NCBI GenBank assembly: GCA_002050365.1
Contig: MWYZ01000107.1
Location: forward strand, 1-64,000
Reading direction: 5' to 3'
DNA: 64,000 bases
Origin: Acidobacteria bacterium 28-1
GTDB lineage: Bacteria > Acidobacteriota > Blastocatellia > Pyrinomonadales > Pyrinomonadaceae
The translations under genes were made by a program, and so were the position numbers. Positions 47,976-57,007 of this stretch are shown here, piece after piece. Under the pieces are notes generated by a model. The model saw nothing but the letters and a program-made list of their open reading frames with translations. It had not been told where the DNA came from and searched no databases. Every line of letters starts with the position of its first letter. Positions within the stretch are counted from its first letter, which is position 1.

Positions 47976-49343
47976 GTGAACCAACCAAACCAAAAAATTC
48001 TAATTGCTGACGACGATGATTCTCTGCGCCGTGTACTTGAATTTCAATTACAGGAAGCCGGTTACGAAGTTTTGACGGCGGAAAACGGGACGCAGGCGTT
48101 GGAAATTTTTTCGTCTGAAGATGTTGATTGTTTGATAACCGATTGGCGAATGCCGCAGATGTCGGGTGCAGAACTTCTGAAACGCGCCGGAGCGATAAAC
48201 AGCGAAACGCCGATTATCGTCATCACGGCTTTCGGCGATGTAGAGACGGCAGTCGAAGCGATGAGCGGCGGCGCATTTGATTTCATCACTAAACCGTTTA
48301 ATCGTCAAGCGATTCTATTAATCGTTGAGAAGGCTCTTAAATATGGCGCAGCTTTAGCGGAGAATCGCCGCCTGCGCCGCATCGCTCACGAAGATTTCAG
48401 GCTCGAATCAGTTGTCGGAAATTCCGAAAAAATGCGTCAGGTTTTCTCATTGGTCGAGCGCGTCGCCCAAACCGACGTTACGGTTTTGATCGAAGGCGAA
48501 AGCGGCACGGGCAAAGAACTGATTGCCAAAGGAATTCATTTTTCCAGCTCACGCAAAGATAAATCATTCGTGGCGATAAATTGCGCTGCGATACCGGAAA
48601 CGCTCATCGAAGCTGAACTTTTCGGTTATAAAAAAGGCGCGTTCACAGGGGCGACTCAAGAATCAAAAGGAAAATTCGAGGAAGCAAACGGCGGCACTTT
48701 ATTTTTAGACGAAATCAGCGCAATGCCACTTGCATTGCAAACTAGGCTTTTGCGCGTTTTGCAGGAACAGGAAATCACGCGCCTCGGTGAAAACACTACG
48801 CGCAAAATCAATGTCCGAATCATTGCCGCGTCGAACGAGAATTTAACCGATTTGATAAAACAAAATGAATTCAGGGAAGATTTGTATTATCGTCTGGCAG
48901 TCGTTCCAATCAAACTTCCGCCCCTGCGCGAGCGGCGCGAAGACATTCCGCTTTTGGTCGAACATTTCCTCAAAAAATCCGCTTCTAAACACGACATCAA
49001 ACCTTTGAGAATCGAACGCGAAGTTTTCCAGAAATTTTTCAATTACGTTTGGATGGGAAACGTCCGCGAATTGGAGAACGTCGTCGAAAGAATGGTCGTG
49101 CTGGCTGGCGACGAAACTTTAACTTTAGAAGATATTCCTGAAAACATTAAGAATCCGTCGGATAATTTCGGAAATCTCTGGTTTTCGCTTCCCGTCGAGC
49201 CGATAAATTTAGAAACGGTCGAGGCGGAAATTATCCGCGAGGCGTTAAATCGTTTCGACAGCAACCAATCGCAAACGGCGCGTTATTTGGGTATCACGCG
49301 CAGCGCGCTAATCTACCGAATGCAGAAATATGGCTTGGAATAA
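47976..49343 (+). CDS. NtrC-family sigma-54-dependent response regulator
   Basis: The 455-residue protein has a receiver domain (about 5-120; acidic cluster DDDD 12-15, phosphoacceptor Asp56, Lys106 in FITKPF), a sigma-54 AAA+ activator domain (Walker A GESGTGKE, about 174-181; GAFTGA, about 221-226; 'GGTLFLDEIS' Walker B) and a C-terminal Fis-type helix-turn-helix ('NQSQTARYLGITRSALIYRMQKYGL'). GAFTGA contacts sigma-54, so the protein should activate -24/-12 promoters such as 45083-45098. The start is a GTG 8 nt after DUF4198. It overlaps the kinase gene by 14 nt. Layout matches ZraR/AtoC-type regulators. Confidence 0.95.
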   Translation: MNQPNQKILIADDDDSLRRVLEFQLQEAGYEVLTAENGTQALEIFSSEDVDCLITDWRMPQMSGAELLKRAGAINSETPIIVITAFGDVETAVEAMSGGAFDFITKPFNRQAILLIVEKALKYGAALAENRRLRRIAHEDFRLESVVGNSEKMRQVFSLVERVAQTDVTVLIEGESGTGKELIAKGIHFSSSRKDKSFVAINCAAIPETLIEAELFGYKKGAFTGATQESKGKFEEANGGTLFLDEISAMPLALQTRLLRVLQEQEITRLGENTTRKINVRIIAASNENLTDLIKQNEFREDLYYRLAVVPIKLPPLRERREDIPLLVEHFLKKSASKHDIKPLRIEREVFQKFFNYVWMGNVRELENVVERMVVLAGDETLTLEDIPENIKNPSDNFGNLWFSLPVEPINLETVEAEIIREALNRFDSNQSQTARYLGITRSALIYRMQKYGLE

Positions 49344-50478
49344 TGACAAATTGAAGGAAAACAAGCCGGAAACCGCCGAATCATTTTTTGCCGATTCGCC
49401 GCGCTTCCGCTTTTTCGTTTCGGTCATCCTCGCCGTTTCAATTGTTCTTGTCACAATTCTTCATTTTCTCACGCCGCTCGACCAGATCGTCTGGCACGAA
49501 ATCTACCAGCGGCTTTATTATATCCCGATTATCGCGGCGGCACTTCTTTTCGGTCTGCGCGGCGGGGTGATGGCTTCGGTTTTCACAACGCTCGTTTATG
49601 CGCCGCACATTTATCTACACTGGCAGCACGGGCATTTTGATTACTCAATAAATCAATACGCTGAAATCGTGATTTTTAATCTTGTCGGCGGAATCATGGG
49701 CGCGTTAGGAGACAGATTAAAGCAAGCCCGAACACGCGCCGAGCGCAATGCTGCTGAACGCCAGAAGGCATACGATGAGCTACAGAAAACTTTCGAGCAG
49801 CTTCTGCAAGCCGAAAAACTGTCTTCTTTAGGCGAACTTTCCGCCGGAATCGTTCACGAAGTCCGCAACCCGCTCGGTTCAATCAAAGGCGCGGTCGAAA
49901 TTCTCGAAGACGAATTAAAGCCTGACAGCCCGCGCCGCGAATTTGCCGCGCTGGCGAAAAAGGAAATCGAAAGGCTGGATAAATTAGTCGGCGAATTTCT
50001 GCGCTTCGCGCGTCCTTCGCAGTTAAATGTTGTGCCGATTGATTTGAACAAAACGGTCGAATCGGTCGCCGCGCTCGTCGAAAATCAGGCGGCGGCGCAA
50101 AACGTCTTTATCGAAAAAGAATTTGCTGACAGTTTGCCGGCAGTTTTAGCCGACTCCGAACAAATCAAACAAGTACTGCTGAATTTATCAATCAACTCGC
50201 TGCAAGCGATGTCGCGCGGCGGAAAAATCACATTTCGCACGTTTCAAGCCGGAGAAAACTGCGCGTTCGAAATCGAAGACGAAGGCGGCGGGATTGATGA
50301 AGAACTGCTGCCGAAAATCTTCGACCCGTTTTTCACCACCAAAGAAAAAGGTGTCGGACTCGGACTCTCGATTGCCCACAAAATTGCCGCCCAGCACAAA
50401 GGAAGTCTTAAAGCCGGGAGCCGCGAACGAAACGCTATCTTCCGCCTCGAACTCCCGCACGTCGCCGACGTATCCTAA
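49330..50478 (+). CDS. Membrane sensor histidine kinase
   Basis: The 382-residue protein has four or so N-terminal membrane spans (about 28-125, DUF4118-like with almost no periplasmic loop), a coiled-coil linker, a HisKA domain with phosphoacceptor His176 in 'AGIVHEVRNPLGSIKGA', and a HATPase domain with N box 'LLNLSINSLQAM', G1 'EDEGGGID', F box 'DPFFTTKEKGVGLGLSI'. It is the partner of the upstream NtrC-type regulator (14-nt overlap, co-translated). Unlike ZraS it lacks a large periplasmic sensor, so it may sense a membrane or intramembrane signal. It closes the metal island. Confidence 0.94.
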   Translation: MAWNNDKLKENKPETAESFFADSPRFRFFVSVILAVSIVLVTILHFLTPLDQIVWHEIYQRLYYIPIIAAALLFGLRGGVMASVFTTLVYAPHIYLHWQHGHFDYSINQYAEIVIFNLVGGIMGALGDRLKQARTRAERNAAERQKAYDELQKTFEQLLQAEKLSSLGELSAGIVHEVRNPLGSIKGAVEILEDELKPDSPRREFAALAKKEIERLDKLVGEFLRFARPSQLNVVPIDLNKTVESVAALVENQAAAQNVFIEKEFADSLPAVLADSEQIKQVLLNLSINSLQAMSRGGKITFRTFQAGENCAFEIEDEGGGIDEELLPKIFDPFFTTKEKGVGLGLSIAHKIAAQHKGSLKAGSRERNAIFRLELPHVADVS

Positions 50479-50551
50479 ACATCGAGCTTTTACGAAACGG
50501 AGAAAACTTCACTTTAATGCAAACTTTAGATTCGACCGATTAAACAGCTAA

Positions 50552-50722
50552 TATTCGCTTGTTCATTTAATAGACTTCGGTATTAGATTGTATGCTTTTT
50601 GTCTCGCGCAGAATAAAGCAGTTGAAGAAAATCAAACGATTTATGCTTTCAAACAAGACTTATTTCGTCGGCAGATACCAACTCAAGAACAATTTGCGCA
50701 ATGCTTTACAGCTATTGCATAA
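50552..50722 (+). pseudogene. Possible C-terminal gene relic
   Basis: The 326-bp gap between the kinase and the racemase holds a frame without a start codon that opens after a TAA at 50549 and ends at a TAA at 50722. The translation (for example 'LAQNKAVEENQTIYAFKQDL') has protein-like composition but no family I recognise. A second overlapping frame (50592-50747) is equally unproven. Nothing else is seen in this gap. Confidence 0.25.
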
Positions 50723-50804
50723 TATCAGTGAAAATAAAATCGTTTGAGCCGGGCGATGCGCCAAGGTTGGTTACGGCAAATCTTTGATGTTTAAGTTCGC
50801 AAGT

Positions 50805-51929
50805 TTACGTGAGCGAAATGCTTTCTCGTTTGACCGCGAGCTTTTCGATTAAATTCTCTTTAACTTCATAGCCGATGCCGGGATTTACCGGCGCGCGGAT
50901 TGTCCCCTCAGGACTGACAACGACGGGCGGCTCGATAATGTCTTCTTCCCAATAGCGTGCCGAAGCCGACACATCTCCGGGCAATGTAAAACCGGAAAGC
51001 GTCGAGAGCGCGATATTGTGTGCGCGACCGATTCCCGCTTCTAACATCCCGCCGCACCACACGGGTATATCGTGCGCTTGCGCGAACAATTGAATGGCGC
51101 GCGATTCACTGAATCCGCCGACGCGACCGAGTTTGATATTGATGATGCGGCACGCGCCTAGTTCCTGGGCGTGGCGTGCGTTTGTCAAACTCACGATTGA
51201 TTCATCGAGACAAATCGGCGTTTTGATTTCGCGCTGTAATTTGGCGTGGTCAACCAGGTCGCCGGGCGCGAGCGGCTGTTCGATCATCAGCAAATCGTAT
51301 TCATCGAGTTGTTTGAACAACGGCGCGTCCGTCTCGTAGTGATAAGCGGAATTGGCATCAACCGAGAGCGTGATTGACGGAAATTTTTGGCGCACGGCTT
51401 TGACCAACTGCACATCTTTACACGGTTTGATTTTGAGTTTGATGCGTTGGTAGCCGCTCTCGACTTCGCGCGCGACTTTTTCTAGCAGCGCGTCCGTCGT
51501 TTCCTGCAAGCCGATTGAAACTCCGCACGCGATTTTTTCTCTTGTGCCGCCGATGTGTTTCCACAAAGGCTTTTGCAGCAGTTTCGCTTCCAAATCCCAC
51601 ACGGCGGCTTCGACGCCCGCCTTCGCCATTCGATTATCACGAATGGGAGCGAGCGTTTCATCCACTTGCGCCGCCCGCTCGATGCGCGCTGCCGATAAAA
51701 GCGGCGCGATATACTTAGTCATCATCAACCACGCTGTATCAATCGTTTCATGATTGTAGAATGGATTTTCCATTGCGACACATTCGCCGTAACCACTGGC
51801 TCCGTTTTTGTCGAATACTTTGACGATTAAAATGCGTCGCCCGGTCGTGCGTCCGAAGCTGGTTTCAAACGGATATTTGAGCGGCAGCTCGATCTCTTTT
51901 AATTCAATTTTTTCTAATTGCAGCTTCAT
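50805..51929 (-). CDS. N-succinylamino-acid racemase / o-succinylbenzoate synthase family enzyme
   Basis: The 374-residue enolase-superfamily enzyme belongs to the MenC/NSAR branch of the OSBS family. The active-site residues are all present: the KxK pair K164/K166 in 'RIKLKIKP', metal ligands D191 ('SVDAN'), E217 ('MIEQPL') and D242 ('CLDES'), and the opposite base K266 ('NIKLGRVGG'). It could make o-succinylbenzoate for menaquinone, but no men genes are nearby. A COG3375 GNAT gene at 58863 and D-amino-acid genes in the same run favour N-succinylamino-acid racemase activity, part of a D- to L-amino acid route described in Geobacillus. It is the last gene of the minus-strand island. Confidence 0.9.
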   Translation of the reverse strand: MKLQLEKIELKEIELPLKYPFETSFGRTTGRRILIVKVFDKNGASGYGECVAMENPFYNHETIDTAWLMMTKYIAPLLSAARIERAAQVDETLAPIRDNRMAKAGVEAAVWDLEAKLLQKPLWKHIGGTREKIACGVSIGLQETTDALLEKVAREVESGYQRIKLKIKPCKDVQLVKAVRQKFPSITLSVDANSAYHYETDAPLFKQLDEYDLLMIEQPLAPGDLVDHAKLQREIKTPICLDESIVSLTNARHAQELGACRIINIKLGRVGGFSESRAIQLFAQAHDIPVWCGGMLEAGIGRAHNIALSTLSGFTLPGDVSASARYWEEDIIEPPVVVSPEGTIRAPVNPGIGYEVKENLIEKLAVKRESISLT

Positions 51930-51967
51930 CGCGTTATAATCCTGACGATTCGGTTAATTAGGCATTT

Positions 51968-53941
51968 TCAATAATTCGAGCTGAAAGACAACAAATGCCC
52001 CGCAAAAACGAACCAAAGAAAGCCGAGACACGCCAGCGCAAAAATTGTCGCTTGAAGTTTCCCCCAAATTCGGTATCGCTTGCTCATCCAAGCCTGGACG
52101 GCGTTATAAAAAACTACCAGCGTTCCGATCGCTCCGAGAACGCCGATCATTTGAATCAGCCAAATCCAAATATTCCGGCTATCACTGAGCAATTCAAAAT
52201 GTCCCGCCGACGCATAGGTGACAAAACTGAGCAGAGCCGCGATAAAAATCAGGTTAAACGCAAAAACGATTCGCACGGCTAAACGCAATCGTCATTCCCA
52301 CTTGGTTAGCTCCAACTTGCTTCCGTAATGTCTTCTGACCAGCCACGCGACGAACCATAAAACAAGCGTGAGCAGCATAATCAATAGCGAAATTCCGACA
52401 ACCGGCAAGAGAATTTTGCCGTTTTCCCGAAATCCGACGCGCTGGAAAACCATAAACGGATAAGGCACAATCAACTGCATCCGCCCGTTTTGGTCCGGCT
52501 TGAAAATCAAAGAGTCCTGTCCGCGAACATCACGAAACGTCAGCGGGGCGACTTCGCGCCATCGTTTGGGCTTGCCGTTTGGTTCGGTCAGCGCGTCAAC
52601 CGCAATCGTTCCGTCTTCGTTCGCCGAAACGCTGGCTTCGCCCAGCACGACTAATAACTTGAACAACGACGATTCGAACCGGCGACTAATCATATAAGTG
52701 CCGCTGACGGCGTTGGCATCATCCTTCGCGCTGTCGAGCGTCGGCGCGTCAAAGGGCGTTTCAGGAAAGTAACGGTCGAGAAACGCTTCCCAGAGAATTG
52801 TGCGCGGCGAAATTTGTCCTCTGCCCGCGCTGTTATACGAGATGAAAAATCCGATGCCCGCGTCGGGAATCAAGTGCAAATCGCTGTGGAATTGAACGGT
52901 ATCTCCGGCGTGTCCGATGATGCGTCGTCCGTTGCGCGATTCTTCATAAAAGCCGTAAGCCATCGCGTTTGCCGCCGGGTCTAAGGCAAACAGACGGCTG
53001 TGCATCAGCCGCGCCGTTTCCGGTCGCAGTATTCGCGCCTCGCCTAATTGTCCTTCTTGCAGATGCGCCAGCATAAATTTGGACATATCGGCGGCGGAGC
53101 TGGTCAGACTTCCGGCGGGAAAGAGGCTGATTGATTCAAACTCCTGCGCTTCGTCCGATGCCAGCATGTAACCGTTTGACATCAACGGAGCGAGTTCCGG
53201 CGGGAGCGGTTGGACGAAAGTTTAACGAGTCATTCCGAGCGGTTTGAAAATATGTTGTTCGACATATTCTGTAAAGGGCTGTCCCGACACGCGCTCGACG
53301 ATGTATCCCGCCAGAGTCGTCGCGTAATTTGAATAAGCCGGAGTCGTCCCCGACGGAAATATACGTTTCGGGAGGTGCGTTTTGACGTATTCTCCGAGAT
53401 TGGGATTAGTCTTACCGGCAGCGAAAAAATCTTTCAACTGCTCCTCGAATCCGGCAGTGTGCGTCAAAATGTTTTTCAGCGTGATCGGCTGTCCGAAGGC
53501 TTCCGGTATTTTGAAATCGAGGTATTCGTTCACGTCGCGGTCAAGGTCGAGTTTGCCCTGTTCAGCTAACTGCATCACCGCCGTCCAGGTGAAAAGTTTA
53601 GAAACCGAGCCGGGGCGGAACAATGTTTCTTCCGCCGAAACGGGCTTTTTATTCTTAACGTCGGCGTAACCGTAGCCTTTCGCAAAAAGAATTTTTCCGT
53701 CTTTGACAATGGCGACAGTCGCGCCCGCAATATCTTGCTGCTCAAGTTGAAGCGGCACAATTCCATCGAGAAAAGCCTCGACATCTGAAGCCGTCAACTC
53801 GTGAACGCCTGAAGGAACGCTGCTTGAAGTTATTTGCTTATCCGCTTCCTTGGTCGGGAGAGTCGGTATGAGCGGAACTTGTCCGCCCGCGAGCGATGAA
53901 AGTATAAAGCCGAGCATTATCAAAGCCGTGAATTTTCTCAT
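51968..53941 (-). pseudogene. S12 serine hydrolase with C-terminal membrane domain, interrupted by in-frame TAA and TGA
   Basis: Three abutting pieces in the same reading frame form one protein of about 657 codons. It has a signal peptide, a beta-lactamase/PBP-type domain with SxxK (SVSK in 'RPGSVSKLF'), YxN ('AYSNYATTL') and HxG ('GHAGDTVQFHS'), and a C-terminal region with about five membrane spans. A TAA at 53224-53222 follows 'PLGMTR', and a TGA at 52294-52292 follows 'LTKWE'; reading resumes in frame without loss. The TGA is one C-to-T change from CGA. The start at 53941 has AGGAGA 8 nt upstream. Likely a recent pseudogene or sequence error. Substrate class: D-amino-acid peptides or esters, unproven. 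Confidence 0.85.
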
Positions 53942-53971
53942 AGATTTCGTCTCCTGCATTTTTATGGTTTG

Positions 53972-54014
53972 ATGCCTGCTTATCGCTTGTTCATTTAATC
54001 TTTTGAGCAGGCAT
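53972..54014. repeat. 9-bp inverted repeat enclosing a 17-bp sequence repeated at 50556
   Basis: ATGCCTGCT (53972-53980) pairs with AGCAGGCAT (54006-54014). The 25-nt loop contains TCGCTTGTTCATTTAAT, which also occurs around 50555-50571 in the same orientation. No T run follows, so a terminator role is doubtful. Confidence 0.55.
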
Positions 54015-54067
54015 TTCGTGCCATACGGTTAAATGCTAATTTCAAACGACTCGATTACGCATATTCT

Positions 54068-55606
54068 TTACTTATTTGCGGTTTCGGATTTTTTCTCAGG
54101 AGCGCGTGTGAATTCGCCGATATTTTCGACATTCATCACTTCGACCTTGCCTTGACGGTTGAGTCTGAAACTGACGAATGCCTTGCCCTGCTGTTGGTCG
54201 CGCCACGTAAGGCGGAAAACGTCGTAGTGCCAGTGTTCCAGATCGCCCGTGTAATTCGGTCCGAATTGCAGTTTCAACTTACCGTTTTCAAAGACGATTT
54301 TTGCGTCGCCATACATCTCGTCTTGGTAATCGCCCGCGTATTTTTCCAACGCCAGCGACGGCGAAGTTCCTTTGACTCTTTCGGCTTCCATCTTCGCGTT
54401 GGCTGCTTTGGCTTGCTCTTGCTGAGTTTTCACTGTCTTCAACATTTCCGCGCTCCAGTCGCGCTGCTGTGCGCCGAGATAAGCGTCGAAAATGCGGTAT
54501 GACAAAGGCACGGAAAGGATTGTCCCGCTCAAATTCGTCAAAATCACCACGCCCATTTTTTCCTCCGGCATCATCGCCACGAGCGCGCGCATTCCGTCAA
54601 TCGAGCCGCCGTGTTCGACGAGCTTGCGCCCGCGATAGTCACTCAAAAACCAGCCCATTCCGTAATTTAAAAAATGCGCCTCCGGGTAAAGTCTTTCCAT
54701 CGCGCCTTCGAGCCGGATGATGGTCTGCGGCGTGTGCATCTCTTTGACTGCGGCGGGACTAATCAATTGTTTTCCCTGATACATTCCGCTGCCGAGTTGA
54801 AGGCGCACCCACTGCTCCATATCAACGACGTTCGAGTTAATCGAGCCGGCGGGACCAATGTTGTCAATGTTGCGGTAAGGAATCGGCACTACCTTGTCGT
54901 CAAATTTCGAGTGCGGCGCGGCGACATCGTTTGAACCGGCGAGCGTTTTGATGCTCGTGCCGGTCGCCGTCATTCCGAGCGGAACGAAAATTCGCTCGCG
55001 CAGGAAATCGTCCCATTCCTTGCCCGTAACCGTTGGAACGATTTGTCCGGCGGCGAGATACATTACATTTTGATAGCCGAAACGCGAGCGCATACTTGAC
55101 GACGGTTTTAAATACCTGATGCGGCGCAAAATCTCGCTGCGGTCGTAAGACGAGGCATACCAGAGTAAGTCGCCGCGTTCGAGTCCGACGCGATGGCTCA
55201 ACAAATCGCGGACAGTCAACTCGCGTGTCGCGTAAGGGTCATAGAGTTGAAAGCCCGGCAGATATTTTGTCGCCGGGTCGTACCATTTGAGTTTCCCTTC
55301 GTCAACGAGCATCGCAATCGCCGCGGCGGTGAACGCCTTCGACGACGACCCGATGGCGAACATCGTGCGCTCGTCCACGGGCGACGGCTTGCCGAGTTCG
55401 CGCACTCCGTAGCCTTTGGCAAAAACAATTTTGTCGTCTTTTACGACGGCAATCGCCACGCCCGGAACGTCCCAATCTTTGATGGCTTTGTTGACATACT
55501 CATCAAAACCCTGCAAAGGCGCGTCCTGCGCGGCGGCAAAAACTGAACTGATGAACAACATCAGTATTAAAACAACAAAGCGATTTGCTCGTGATTGAAA
55601 TTTCAT
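54068..55606 (-). CDS. S12 (beta-lactamase-fold) serine hydrolase with C-terminal DUF3471-like domain
   Basis: The 512-residue protein has a signal peptide (about 1-26) and a serine beta-lactamase/D-alanyl-D-alanine carboxypeptidase-like domain (about 30-385). The nucleophile is in SxxK ('AIGSSSKAFTAAA', Ser about 88), the YxN motif in 'RFGYQNVMYLAAG' and the third motif in 'LVEHGGSIDGM'. A smaller C-terminal beta domain (about 405-500, 'YAGDYQDEMYGDAKIVFENGKL') resembles DUF3471. Family members act as D-aminopeptidases, carboxypeptidases or esterases in the periplasm. GGAGG precedes the ATG. It is intact, unlike two of its neighbours of the same family. Confidence 0.88.
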   Translation of the reverse strand: MKFQSRANRFVVLILMLFISSVFAAAQDAPLQGFDEYVNKAIKDWDVPGVAIAVVKDDKIVFAKGYGVRELGKPSPVDERTMFAIGSSSKAFTAAAIAMLVDEGKLKWYDPATKYLPGFQLYDPYATRELTVRDLLSHRVGLERGDLLWYASSYDRSEILRRIRYLKPSSSMRSRFGYQNVMYLAAGQIVPTVTGKEWDDFLRERIFVPLGMTATGTSIKTLAGSNDVAAPHSKFDDKVVPIPYRNIDNIGPAGSINSNVVDMEQWVRLQLGSGMYQGKQLISPAAVKEMHTPQTIIRLEGAMERLYPEAHFLNYGMGWFLSDYRGRKLVEHGGSIDGMRALVAMMPEEKMGVVILTNLSGTILSVPLSYRIFDAYLGAQQRDWSAEMLKTVKTQQEQAKAANAKMEAERVKGTSPSLALEKYAGDYQDEMYGDAKIVFENGKLKLQFGPNYTGDLEHWHYDVFRLTWRDQQQGKAFVSFRLNRQGKVEVMNVENIGEFTRAPEKKSETANK

Positions 55607-55679
55607 AATAATTCCTCCAAAGATGCGGATTAAAGATTTTTGGGAAATAAATAGTTGAACAAAATTAAAAGCTTTTTAT

Positions 55680-55756
55680 GAAACCACAGATTCGCATAGA
55701 TGGACACGGATAAAATCAAAAAAATCTGTGTTTATCTGTGCAAATCTGTGGTTTCA
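55680..55756. repeat. Long inverted repeat (AAACCACAGATT.. / ..AATCTGTGGTTT)
   Basis: GAAACCACAGATT at 55680-55692 pairs with AATCTGTGGTTTC at 55744-55756. Additional complementary blocks (CACGGATAAA / TTTATCTGTG) lie inside, so most of the 77 bp can fold. It lies between two minus-strand genes and belongs in style with the other arrays, though the 7-bp period is not clear. Confidence 0.85.
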
Positions 55757-55790
55757 TTTCTTCGTATTCTTTCGCGGATAGTTTCATATT

Positions 55791-56974
55791 TCAAGCCATC
55801 CAGATTTGTTTCAAAACCCGCGCGAAGTTGCCGCCGAGTATTCCTTGTATATCCGCGTCGCTGTATTTGCGGCGGATAAGACCTTCTGTCAAATCGAACA
55901 TTCGTTTCGGATGGTTGAGACCTTCGATGTCAATTTTCTCGCGAAAGCCGTAGCTGCCTTTGTAGCTGCACGCAACTTTTTATTCAATTCCGGCGGCATC
56001 GCGTCGTAGCCGTAAAGGTCTATGTCGCTGCCGACTCCGAGATGTTCCGCGCCTATTAATTTTCTTACGTGATCGAAATGGTCGAGCGCGTCTTCAATTG
56101 TCGTCGGTTCCGTGGCTTTGACAAACATTCGCACGCCCGTAATTCCCATTACGCTTCCGTTTTCGCCAACCTTCTTTATTGCTTCATCGGTTTTTACGCG
56201 CGGATGACCGGGGTTGAGCGCACGGCAATTGGAATGCGTAATCAACACGGGTTTTTTAGAAATCTCGAAAGCGTCGAGCGTGGTGCGGTCGCCGCAGTGC
56301 GAAACGTCAACCGCCATCCCGACTTTGTTCATCCGTTCGATGATGGCGACGCCGAAATCCGAAATGCCTTCGTCGCGCCGCTCGGTCGAGCCGTTGCCGA
56401 TCAGATTGCGCGCATTGTAGGTCAACTGCGAAACGCGCTGTCCAAGTCCGCGAAAATAATTAACATCGTCCGCGTTGCGAAACTGCTCCGAATTTTGCAC
56501 TCCGAGCAGGATGCCCAGCTTGCCCGATTTTTTCACGCGGTCGAGGTCTGCCGCGCTGTCTATCCGCATAAGACGTTCGTCGTGATTGGCGATAAAAGCG
56601 TTCCACGAGGCAAAAAATTTGAGCGTAGTTTCGTAAGCGTTCGCTCCGCCTAATCCGACCGCCGGGTGAATGACGTTGATGCCCGAATCTTTGAACGGCT
56701 GAAGATCGGCTGCCGTAAAACTTTCGGGGTCAGCCATCCACTTGTCCTGCTTGGCGAAATCGAGCGTCAACACGCTGAGCATATCTATGACGGTAGATTG
56801 CTTGACAAGATCAATCGCCCGCGTTGAATACTCGGTGGCAGCGTTCGCAAAAAGCTGAAACCGCCCCAGATTGAGCATCGGCGCGGCGATGACAGCGGCA
56901 CTCGCGGCAACTGATTTTTTTAGCATTTCGCGGCGCGTTAATGTGTTTTTCTTTTGCATTTCCAATTCGCTCAT
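55791..56974 (-). pseudogene. Membrane dipeptidase (renal dipeptidase family), frameshifted near the C-terminus
   Basis: A Tat-type leader ('TRREMLKKS') precedes a peptidase M19 domain. Metal-site regions are 'STVIDMLSVLTLDF' (the usual HxD is replaced by Met-Leu), 'LGVQNSEQF', 'AVDVSHCGDRTTLDA', 'PVLITHSNCRALNPGHPR' and 'HLGVGSDIDLYG'. M19 enzymes cleave dipeptides, accept D-residues at the second position and serve peptide scavenging. Near 55970 one base is missing: the frame from 'NKKL' runs into unrelated residues and stops at 55889, while the other frame continues with the proper family end ('SYKGSYGFREKIDIEG' to 'VLKQIWMA') down to 55791. The start is taken at the ATG at 56974. Confidence 0.82.
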
Positions 56975-57007
56975 AACAATCACCAAATCTTCCTTCGTCA
57001 AATAAAA

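Noticed and set aside
52289-52294. TGA in the S12 hydrolase as selenocysteine
   Set aside because: No hairpin of SECIS type follows, the aligned residue should be Arg, and the same gene also has a TAA.
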